DNA of 64,000 nt from Campylorhamphus procurvoides (Eukaryota > Chordata > Aves > Passeriformes > Dendrocolaptidae): contig WBMV01001859.1 in NCBI GenBank assembly GCA_013396655.1, forward strand, positions 1 through 64,000. The letters are read 5' to 3'. The notes under the pieces are model-generated. The model was not told the origin of the DNA, did no database searches, and worked only from the letters and a program-made list of their open reading frames with translations. Shown piece after piece: positions 12,301 through 24,300 of this stretch (position 1 is the first letter of the stretch; each line of letters begins with the position of its first letter). The position numbers were made by a program, and so were the translations under genes.

Positions 12301-15300
12301 TGAAAATGTATATGTTTATAAGGTGCCTGCAGCCTACAAATGTAAAAAAAAAAAACAAACCAACCATAAGGCACTTTATTTGATAAGATTAGGTTCTGTA
12401 CTTATGTATAGATTCCTTACCTGAAAATCATAACTTGACATTAAACCTGAGGCAATTCATATTAGTAGGTCTTTTAATATGTGCAGTGGCACAAATTATA
12501 CATTAAAATCAATTATTAACAAAAAAGTTTTGGAGCTATGCTGTTTAATCCTAAGATTCATAATGCCTAACATTTATAAATGAAGCATTTTTTCTCATGA
12601 AATTACTTTTCTCACGATAGATGATTAGAAGGTGTTTTCTTCCAGAGCTATATGTGAAACTACCAGTAAGCCATCAGAATGTGACAAAATGATTAGATTG
12701 TAACATTGATACCTTTCCTTTTGCCTGCATGTTAACTTAACCAGTAAAACACTCAAAACTATTTAGAAAGGCAATGTTGTTCACAGGGAATTGAATTGCT
12801 AAGTTCTGCCAATTAACAACCAGAAGTAAAGAATACGGAAAAAAAAAAGAGTGGTTTATAATTGCGTAGGGAAAATCTTCATCCGTGCTTTTATTGACTT
12901 TTGTCCAGGACTTTATGTGACATACTTGCACTTTTTTGCCTAATAATACAGTGTCATGGATTTCTTCACAAGCCAGGCAGGCAAGGAAAAGCCACTATTT
13001 GGCCTCAGTTTATATCTTAGGTATTTGGAACTTTTAAGTGCAGGACAGACAGGCATGTTGAACTTAGTAAAGTTCAATGTAATAATTCTGTTTCCTGCCT
13101 TGAGAGATACCTTTTGCAAGTTAATTTTGCATACATTGTCAAGACAGTGTCGATTTCCTTATTAATTTGCTATTCTAAACTTGATAAATGTGAAAACTGT
13201 GAACTCCAATTCCTGAATGTTTCAACTGTACACAGGTATTATGAAAATAATGGCATGTATGAATTAGAGGTTTCGGAAATTTATGTATTTTACTACAAGT
13301 GTCAGTTCTGTGTTTTGATAGTGAAACAAAGGGGTTTTTTAATATACATAAAATCACTACAAATCTAAAACTACACATGAATTTGATATAAAAATGTACT
13401 GCTATGAATTTCTGATTTGGAAAAAATAGCAGTTGTATGATGAAAACAGTTTTTCTGCAGTGGATTTTTTACAATTGTTTCTTTTAATATTTTCTTAATT
13501 TTTTATTTTCTTAAATTATTTTAACATGTTGTTAGTAATAATGAAAATATTTACATCTAAGAGTGTTTAGGAAAAACAAGTCTTAACATACAATAACCTG
13601 AAAGAACCTAACAGCTTAAAAATTTTGAGTTTATTGAGTCCTAAATTGCCTTAAATGATGACAAGCCAAAATATACAGATTACCTTTTTTGATGATTTTT
13701 CCAAGAAGGTAGCATCCATTTTCTGAAAGGAAGAAGCTGATTTCTTAGGACAGGAATAAGAAGAAAATACTTTCTCAAGATATACATAAGTAGGTAGATT
13801 TGCTAGACAGCTAGTTTGCCTTAGAAACATAGAATCATCAAGGTTGGAAGAGTCCTTGAAGATCATCCAGTCCGGCTGTGCACCCAGCACTACCACTAAA
13901 CCATATCACCAGATCCAGGTGCCTCTTGCACCCCTCCAGGGATTAAATACTCTCTGTAAGCATAGAAAGTTATGTTCAGGAAAGAGTTGTAACAAGTGTA
14001 ATCTGTTATAACCACAGCATACTCCAAAGCTAGTATATTTTAACGCACCAGGGAGTAGTTTAGTATTCAAAGATGTTCCAAAGCATTACTGTATTTGAAA
14101 CAAATTTGGTAGTTGTCATTCACAAAAGTTTTAAGAAAATATCTACATTTTTAAATGGAAGCTTACAGGTAGAGATATGATTTATGTGTGATGGAAATAG
14201 CATTTTATTAGATTTTCTTGCTTTCAAGTCCTGCTTTTTGGTTTTTTCTACTGCTATGAGAAAATAAAAATACTGTGCTTTTACATTTAACTACATTGTA
14301 CATTTTCCAAGTCCCACATCACCGAGTGTTTGTATTCATTTGTTTTTTAGCTTATTTGCACTAATCTTGATGAACTCAGGGAATTAATCACAAAGATTGA
14401 GAATGAACTCAAAGATCTGGAGGACATTAAAAAGAAATCGGTATGTGACATTAAAAGCTTTCTCTTATATGGATATAGAACAGTGATTTGCTGAGTCCTC
14501 TTGGCTGAAGATTTTTATGCTGTTCAGTAACTGCATAAAACCTCATATGATACTTGGAAGCTGTAATCTCAATCTTTCCTATATGTAGTGCTCTGTTCTC
14601 AATGTTTTTATGATAAGTGAATTCAGTAATTGTGTTAACACTTTTCACTGCCAAAATAACTTGATAGTGGTAATACCTTAGAAGGAGTAGTTCATTTATA
14701 TTAAACATGTGACCATTCTGTACTGAGGACAAATTCTTAGCAACAAGCCATTACAGGATAGAATTCTTGTATCTGCCTACGATCAGAACTTCTAGTGAGC
14801 TGACTCTTGTTTATTAGGATTCATAACTGCTTTTGTTTGCAAGTAAGTTCTTAAAATTGGGTTTGTTTAATATTTGTTGAAGTAGTTTGTACCAGAAAGC
14901 ATGCTATCTGACTGTGGATATCCTGTTGAGATACAAATTTTACCAATGTACACTGGCTCACTCAGTCTATGCAGCTGAAAATCTCAAACAAGTAACAGTT
15001 AGACAAGAAAATTGAATATGTTTTGGCTTTTGTAGGAGGCAGTGATTTTAATTAAGATGGTAGATAGGTTTAAATACATAGATAGTACTCATTTAAATGG
15101 ACCTCTACAGTGAGTTTTTCTTACTTTTTTCATTGTGGTTCTGTTTATTGAAGCAGGCATTTCTGCCCTATTTCTAAGAAAGGTAGCAGATAAAAATGTT
15201 GTTTTTGCTAAACCTTAAAAATTAGGCTCTCTTCAATTCAAGTGAATGTCTACAGTCTCACACAGAAACAATTTACTCTTAAATTATTTAAGTAAAGGAG

Positions 15301-18300
15301 AGGAGTGTGTTGGGAGAGAGACAATATAAATTAGGACTCTGAAAGACAATTTTCAGTGTAGACACAGCATAATAATTGTTAAAATATCCAAAGGAATAAA
15401 AAGAGTGTTATCTTGAAATTGTTTCGCAGTTGCTAAATTATAAAGTGGTTTTGTAAGAATGTCAAGAGGTTATCAGAATGGCTACGTCAACAATAGAAGA
15501 AAAAGCCAAAAATGAGAGTATGCTAAAGCATATCAATAATCTTAGTAGAGGTGAGACATTTAATCTGCTGCTAGAACTGTAGGTTCAAGACTTCTTCAAG
15601 GGTAGACAAATGCTAAATATGTCATAATTGCTCTTTGAACTGAAATCTGATAATGTCATTATGTAAGTAAGTTGCATGACTTCAGCAGGGATACTATGTT
15701 TAGTTCTAATTGCACTGGCTTAAAAAAACCAAACACTTAAATACAGGGGAGTTAAGATACAATTCATTCAGCATTCAGAAGTTGTGAGGTAAGGGCAATC
15801 TTTCTTTGTGCTTGTACAGACCTATCAGATCATGCTTCTAGGTCTCTGAACACTTGTGTTGTTACAAATTTTATGTAAAGAAAAAGGGTTAGGATTAATT
15901 GCTGAAGAAGTGGCTATGAGGAAACAGTAAAGTGAAATATTAATTTTTAAAAACATAGTTATCAGGAAAGTTTCATGTTTACCTTTCAAACATATAAATA
16001 GAAACATGTTAAATTAGATGAATCACAAATTTGACTTGCTAAAATTAGGTTTCACTTTGTAAGGAAAGTCATTAGGATGTCATTTTTGGTGTCTCACACC
16101 ATGTGTAATGAAGATAGATAGCTGAAAAACTGGAGAAAACAGATTTTTGTTCTTCAGCTCTGAATGAATGACTGGTCATTTCAGAATCATCCAGAATCAG
16201 AAAAAACTGAACAAACTTGAAGTGCGTAGACTATTAAATAAAACATTGTTTTGATTTGAAAATGGAAATTGGACCTAATACAAAAGCTTATTTTAATATG
16301 ATATTCATATATGCTCATGTTTGTGGACTTCTTTCATGTTTTGACCCAAAGATGGTGAGTTCTTACAACTTCATGGTAACTTTATTGATTTTTTGTTTGC
16401 AATAGTGATCTGAGTAAAGCTGTAGGAATCTCCCTCATGGCTAACCTCCTTTGTAGTTCCAGATTGAGTAGTTACTAGCACATGCTACTGAGAAAAATCC
16501 TCAAGGCAAGCTTTAATGTTATCTTAAATAATAGCACATATTATAAATACAGCTTCTCTAACTGATAGTAAGACTTTTAAATATAACCTTTTATTAGTCT
16601 TAACCTCCCTTTTGTTTCCTAGAAGACCATTCTAGAGTACGTAAAAGGAATTCCCTCTCCAGAACTTGGAAGTAGTGGAGATTATAATGAAAGAGCTGAG
16701 CTGTAAGACTTTTTAAGCATGAATAATCTTACTGTTTTTCCTCAATTTTTATAGGTAGTTGAACTGGTTGTATCTGCCACTTTTCAAAACATCAGAGCAT
16801 TTGAGACAACAAATGACATGACAGATTTTTGTTGGGAAAGTTAGAACAGGCTTATGTAATGGAAAGCCATGGATAATTTTAAGTGCAGGCATTTCAACAA
16901 GTTTCTTCTACAACAATGAACAATAAATCTGTTTGGTTGATTAAAACATTTTGTTTCTGTACTCTTGTACACTTGTATTGTCTTGAATTAGGTATTAGTA
17001 TTTTTTCTTTTAAAAGGTCTTGCACTTTTGCTTGTTTACTGGTGAGTTTGTACCAATTATGAGATTTGCTTTGTGCTAGTTCGCTGTAACTGTTTAGAGA
17101 GGAAAATTAAATTTGACCTCGGTTCTTTAATTTTGAACAGAGTTCAACTCTGCTTTTGAACTCCAGCCACAATTCTGAAGCAACGCTGCAATTTCACATA
17201 TGCTTTCAACTGACATAAGCCAAAACTGCTGCCAAATAAATAGTTCCTACTCTCTTTGTCTCTGGAAGCTTCTATTTTCTGTGCCACTCAGTGGGAAAGG
17301 CTAGCAAAATTCTTTGTTCTTCTGCATGGTGAGAGAGTTAGTTTGTGATAAACCTAACTCCTCCTTTTCAGATGCTGAGTTGTTTGCAAGCCAGATCGTA
17401 TTTCTAGAGCAGTTTATCATGCAGTTGCACAAATACCTGTGCTTGTATTCTGACACAGTCTGAGCAGTTGTTGTAAGAACAGGAATGAGTGTCTGTGGGG
17501 AAAAGAAAGTGGGCCTGATTTTGACAGGAAAAGTGCCTTTTTGTGGCAAGTGAAGTTGTATGTGATATTACTATCAGGGGTGCTCTTAAAGGTCTGTCCC
17601 TTCAGCTACTAAACAGTTTCTCTCCTTAGTATATATTACATAGGGAGACAAGATTTAAAATGTGCAGAAAGGGGCCTTAAAGGACTTGAGTTTAATTTTT
17701 TGTGCACTGTCTAGTGAAAGGATGAAGGAAGGTTCCCTAAGGAATGTCTAATCCAGAATCCTTTAGTTTTAAAATAGTGTGACTAAAAACAGGAGTAAAA
17801 CTTGAATTAATACCAAAAAAAGTGTGAAATTACATAGCTGGTATTACAAGCAGTCAGTAGACAATTATAAATCTGAAGTAGGACATACTGGCTAAAAATT
17901 CTTTTGAGATCTTATTGCATTTTTACTTCTTGTTTTCTGAAACTTTATATAATATATAATATGCATAATATACCTTGCTGTTTAGTTGAATATGTGATCT
18001 TAAAAATTTGCTGTAATTATCAAATTGATCAAGACATGCAGAGTAACCTAATTGCACACTTGGAGTGGTATTGCTGAAAAAACAATTTTGACAAACACAT
18101 GACAGTGAAGCATTTTACTAGTATATATAGGATAACATAGAGACTTCTATCTAATATATGAAATTTCTTCTATGACAAAAGATGGTAAAGTAGCACCTTC
18201 TGTCCTGATCAGTATGCAAGATAACAACTATCAGTTTCTGACATTTTGGATCCCATTTTTCCATAGGTCTTCTGTGTCTGATCAAATCAGTGGGAGTTGC

Positions 18301-21300
18301 AGCATGAATGGAAATCTTCTTACTGCCTTACAGATAATCAGCTTCTCTTGTGATCTGAAGTCATTTTTCTTTGTGTGTGTGAAAGCGTTAATTAAGCTAT
18401 TCTGTAGATCACCTGCATGTACTTAACTTTTGCGTATCAAAGCAGAATTTTTTTCTTTCCAAACCCTTCCCGGCATTGGGTAGTATGAAAGTGACAGGAC
18501 AGCAGGTACTTGTATGAAGTATTGAACTTTGGCCTTTCCCTCAGATATCATTTTGCAAGCTGAGTTTGTAGTAAGCATGTGTTTTTTTGTAAAATAAACA
18601 GGGTTTTGAACATGAGAAACATTGAAAGATTTCTTGTTTACTGAAATGCAAGACTTTATTTTGGTAGGACTATTGGATTTGAATCATTCCCTGCAAGTCT
18701 GATCAGTAAATGAATAGCTGTCTAGGGAGTAAGAAGTGAGGCTGTAGCCCACGATTCCTTCAGTTAAACTGAGAAGGTTGAAATGGATTAAGGGCAGTAC
18801 CCTCCTGAGAAGTAGACCATTCTGTCCCGAGAGGGAGAGAAAATCAGACAAAGGTTAAAGGAAGGAAGATTAAATATTCAAAGGACACAATCCAAGTTAA
18901 CAACTAATTAGGGTTTGGAGAAAATGCATTGAAGATTTTATTGTTTACATAGTCTATAAGACCCTTATGTGCTTGACTTTGTCATAAAAAAAGTAAAAAC
19001 CTCCCTTACAAAGGCTTCAAGTTCTGCTGTTATTCCTGGAGGTTAGACAGTTGAATCAGACTGCATCAGGACAGATGAATGTCTTTGTCTATCTTTGGGA
19101 GCCAATATATGTTTTAGGCAGGTGAGTCAGAAGGGCTGAAAGCATGGTGAGGTTTTTTGCAGCTTCAAGTCCATATCTGCTGCAAAAATGTGTATTTCAG
19201 AGTACATCTCAAAATTTAGAGTGAAAAACCCACCAGTTCAGTTCAGAAATATTTAGAACCTTGGTCATAAATTAATTTGTGAGGCAGTTCAAAGGAATAC
19301 ATTGATCCAGGATGGAACATAATATTTCTTGTGTCTGCTTTTTTTTTTTTATATTCTAAACAGGCTGCTCTAATATTTGTTTGTAGGAGATGTAAGTATC
19401 TAAACTAAGCAACTGTTTTTGGATTTTTTAAATTTATTTGCTACTTTTTATTTTAAAATACATTAATATATGGCAAAAATTATGCAAAGTGGTTCATGTA
19501 CTAAATAGAAGTTTATAAAATACTTCTCTCTGTTCAGTGAAGAAATGAGAATTACTGTCATATGTTTGAAAATGTTTGCTAAGGGAACTGTGCTTAGACA
19601 AGACTGTACAGGGACTTCCCAAGAAGAACTTCCCTTCAGCAGAAATTCATGTAACCATCAGAAATAGGTTAGGGCTCTTAATATTTTAGTGAATCAAAAT
19701 TCAACTTTACAAACAATAAAGTGGAAAAACTTACTGTGTGTTCTCATTTGGGCCCTGTGGAAACTTTTGTATTATTGGGTTAAATCTTCCTTCATTTTTA
19801 TGAGGAGCTTGACTTCTTTCTCCTCATTCCTCCCTCCTCTTCTCCTGACTTCTCCCTCCCTCCCCAGTAAAATGTGTACCATGCTCGAAGCTTTTGCATG
19901 TAAAGATATTTTAGTTATACTTGTTTTCTTCAGCATTACTATATTTACATGAATGTACATACAAATGAAAAATACTATAGTCTGAGAAATCTGGCTGTGC
20001 ACACACTTTTGCAAGTTTGAACTGCAGGTGAAGAGATCTCAAATAAATACTTAGAATAACACAATTTTAACAGACATGCTTCAAGTCCTGCAACTGAAAC
20101 ATTTTCTGTTTAAACTTGGGTTCTGTGTTACTGTCCATCTTCATCTGTAGTGTATCTAACACATTCTCTTTTCTCATTCTTTATCTGAAAAATTTGATTT
20201 ATACTTTAGTCACTTCTATATAGTCTATTATAGCTTCTCTGTGGCTTGACTGCATCTCTTAAGAACATTAATATGATCCCAAAATGTTGAATGTTGAGAC
20301 TGAAATTTACACATTTACATCCATCCACAGCTTCCTGTACCTCTGAGGACAGATTGAAGATATGGAGCTTGTGTAATATTTAGCTGTATAATATGAACGA
20401 GTATCGCCAATTTGAGGCTTCAGTCTTTGAAATCTTTTTCACAATATTTAATATGTCTTCTCTGATAATTCTGACTTTGGCTTATCTCACTAGCTTTCAA
20501 TATTTTTATCCCAGTCTTCTGTTTATCTCAGCTCTTCCAGTTTTTGGTCTTTTTTGGCTACTTTTTTCACTACTGTTTTCTCTTGGTCTTTCATGCCTTT
20601 CCTTGTGGCTGACTAAACATCCAACAAATCTATGCTAACAAGCTTTTTTAAGCCACTTTTATCATAAGTTTCTAAAGTTCCAAATGTGAAAGTGTGGATT
20701 CTGCATCAGAGGTGAATGGGTACTCATACATTTAATCTGGAACATATTTGTCATAGGGATACTAATGTATATTCAGAACATTTCACAGTGCTCCAGATTC
20801 TGATCAGTTAGTATGTTGTTTTGAAGAAATAACACAATGCATTTCTGTCAGCACACAGTTCTGACTAAACAGCTGATTTTAAGATGTTCAGGTGAAGAAT
20901 AGAGAAGTGCTTGTATATCCAGAGTTAAGATTAAAATATTCAGCTGTTTGGAAGGGAGTTAAGTAAGATCATAACAACTTAAAAGACATAGTGTTTTTGT
21001 AAATAGTTTAAGATATTACATACATCCAGTTTCTTCATAAGTTGCATAAGTGTTACTTAATAACTCGAAGTTCTGATGGGGAGTAAAATGTGACAATTCA
21101 GTGCTGGATAATTTTGCTGTTCTGAGTCACGTTCAAAACAGTAGTAAAATCATGCTGATAATAAACTTTCTCCTATATTTTTGTGATTTATATCTTTAAA
21201 AAATGTGTTAAATTGATCAACACAATGATGATTGTGTAACAATTTCGCCTAGATAAAATTAGAACATTGGGCTAAATGTCTGAATGAAAAGCCATTTCAC

Positions 21301-24300
21301 AGAAGTGAACTAAATCAGGAGACAAAGACAGTCTTGGTAGCAAGAAATTTGTTGTAGTTTTGTTGTTGTTTGTTTTACTTTATTTGTTTGCAGTGCATAA
21401 GAAGAGAGTACGCGATACCATTTTACGATATAGTTTGGTGTAATCAGATATCTAGGTCATGGATGTTCAAGCTGAATTCTGAGGACTTCTCATTAGTTGC
21501 TGGTAAATGCTCAAAAATAAAATTGATTAAGAGATGTCACGAGTGAATTTGTTTTTTAATTTACTACAAGTCATTCTTCCTGACTGTATTTAGTCCCAGT
21601 CTTCAAATAACATCAGAGGTTAGTTGTGGATATATATTTATAATATTCAGGATAATGTCACTGAATGTAAAATACAAGATACTGACTTTCAGAACTTTTA
21701 CTGTAGAATATAACTAAGCATTTTCAAAATTAAAACATTTTCAATAGAAGATGAGTTTTTGTAGTATGAATACAGAATCTCATCATGCATTCTTATGCGG
21801 TTAAAGTTGGAAGTAAGTGTCTGAAATTGTAGTATTTGGCCCATAAATTAGTTATTAAGAACATTCAGTGTTAATCCATATCTGAATTGAAAAAATTATT
21901 GATCTCTGTTCCTTAGGTATCTGATGTCCAAAGTAGCTGGAGATCACCAACTCCCTCTCTGTGTGACATCACTAGAAAATGCTAGAGTGGTGATGTCACA
22001 CATACCACAGAACCCCGCTGCAGAATGGAGCAGGCCTGTTAAGGGTAAGTTTTCTCCCTCCACCACCACCCCTTTTTGACAATATTGCATGGTTTTATAA
22101 GGTTACTAATTTTCTTTACTTTATGTCCCTAGAATATAAAGTAAAGATGACAGAAAATCTTATAAAACTGCAAAATATTGTGGTGTTGTGTGTGTGTTTA
22201 TTTAAAAGCAAAACAAAAACTCATGTATGAAGTTCAGTCCTTACCCCATATATCAATATCCTGGCTCCAGTCTGCTTTGGGATTCTATGATGAGTATGAC
22301 AGAATACTGTATGTTGAAGCATCAATCACAGAGAGTGGAGTCAGCATTTCCTGGCTGCTCTGGATGTCAGAAACCTTGTTTTAAAAGGTAAGTTTTCAGT
22401 TGAGATTGTGTTGCGTGTCTCTGCATTTGTATGGAAATTTTCAGCACATTTCTAAAATGTATTTTTATTACATTTGTGTTTTTAAAATTTACCTGTAACT
22501 TGACAAGGCTCAAAGTCACTTTTTGTATTTGTTCTCTATCTAGGCCTTCTTTTCTCTTTTTCTGTTAATACCCTATATTGTGTTTCCAGAAAAAAGGTAG
22601 CATTTTATTTTGTATACCAGCTGGAATAAGATGGTAACTAAATTCTGTTTAATGTAATTCTTAATGATCTGGACAAGGGTATCAAGGGCACTCTCAGTAA
22701 TTTCATGGACAACACCGTGCTGGACTGAAGTGTTGATCTGCTGAGGGGTAAGGAAGGCTCTGCAGAGGGATCTGGACGCACTGAATGGGCCAAGACCAGT
22801 GTGAGATTCAACAAGACCAAATGCTGGGTCCTGCACATGGTTCACAACAGCACCAGGCAGTGCCATAGGCTGGGGAGGGAGTAGCTGAAAGTGTCCCAGC
22901 ACAAAAAGGACCTGGGAATGCTGGTCAACAGTGGCTGAACACGAGCCAGCAGTGTGCCCAGGTGGCCAAGAAGGCCAATGGCATCCTGGCTTATGTCATC
23001 AATAGCGTGGCTAGCAGGACCAGGGGAGTGATTCTTTCCCTGAACTCGACACTGGTAAGAATCAAGGCACCAGGAATTCTGTGTTCAGTTCTTGGCTCCT
23101 CACTACAAGGAAGACATTGAGGTGCTGGAGTGAGTCCAGAGAAAGGCAATGAAGCTGGTGAAGAGACTGGAACGTAAGTCCTGTGAAGAGCAGCTGAGGG
23201 AGCTGGAGTTGTTTAGCCTGAAGAAGAGGAGGCTCAGGGGAGGCCTTCTTGCTCTCTACAACTACCTGAAAGGAGGTTGTGGCCAGGTGGTGGTCAGCCT
23301 TTTTTTCCAGGTAACAAGTACTGTATGTTTCTGATGAAAATATACCTGCAAATGGCCAGCCTGAATCTTCTAGGCTTCAGTTTGTAGTTGATCTACATTA
23401 TGTCATTTGGTATTTCTGAGAATTTGCAACACAGGGATTTGTAAAAGTTTATTGTCCAAAGAAATAGTACGCAGTTATGTAATGCTGAAGTATGGAGTTA
23501 AGTCATAGTTTTATCAACTCTTGATTTGCCTTTTTTTTCCTCCTGGTAAAAAACCACAAGACTGTTAGAGAATGAAATCACATAGGAAAAGAAATGATGA
23601 GTTTTGTAGTCATGTGTCTTAAGGTTATATACATGTTTTATGTCTCTTTTTAGTGGTTACATTAATATGTAAGTAATAATAACATCTGGCCTTTGCAGAG
23701 GTCTTACATGTTTCCAGAGAATATCAACTGAACCACAATTTAAAAGACAAGGATTTTTTTTTATTATTCCAGTGTCTTTTGACCTATATTTGTTCTCTCC
23801 TATTTCTGAGAAGAGAAAGTTCTTCTCATGGCTTAAATTTGTCTGAGTTTCCATTAACAGGTTTATTGTCAACTCTAAAATCCCAGTAAGAAAAATGAGT
23901 AATTGGGATAAAGGGAAATAATTAATTTACATTTTTTTAAAGTTATGTTGCTATAAAATTTACATAAAAATACCTGGACCAAATGCTATTTTCCAGAAAC
24001 TATCCAGTGGACACTAATTTTCACAGATTCACAGAATGGGTCTAGTTGGAAGGGACCACAGTGGGTCATCTCATCCAACCTCCCTGCTTAAACAGGGTAA
24101 TCCTAGAGCACATGGCACAGGATTGTGTCCAGACGGTTCTGGAATACCTCCAGCGAGGGAGGCTCCACAACCTCTCTGGGCAGTCTGTTCCAGTGCTCAG
24201 TCACTCATACAGTGAACAAATTCTTCTTCATGAACAGGTGGAACTTCTGTGCATCAGTTTCTGCCTGTTCCTCCTGACCTATTGCCTGGCTCCCCTGATG

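Noticed and set aside
22214..22387. Open stretch ([18 protein letters not shown]...) ending at a strong donor GTAAGT, as a missing BRD10 exon between exons 5 and 6
   Set aside because: The donor leaves two bases over in the open frame, and available acceptors give phase 0 or phase 2 entry. It therefore cannot join exon 5 (one base over) to exon 6 (phase 0). It also has no family resemblance that I can see.
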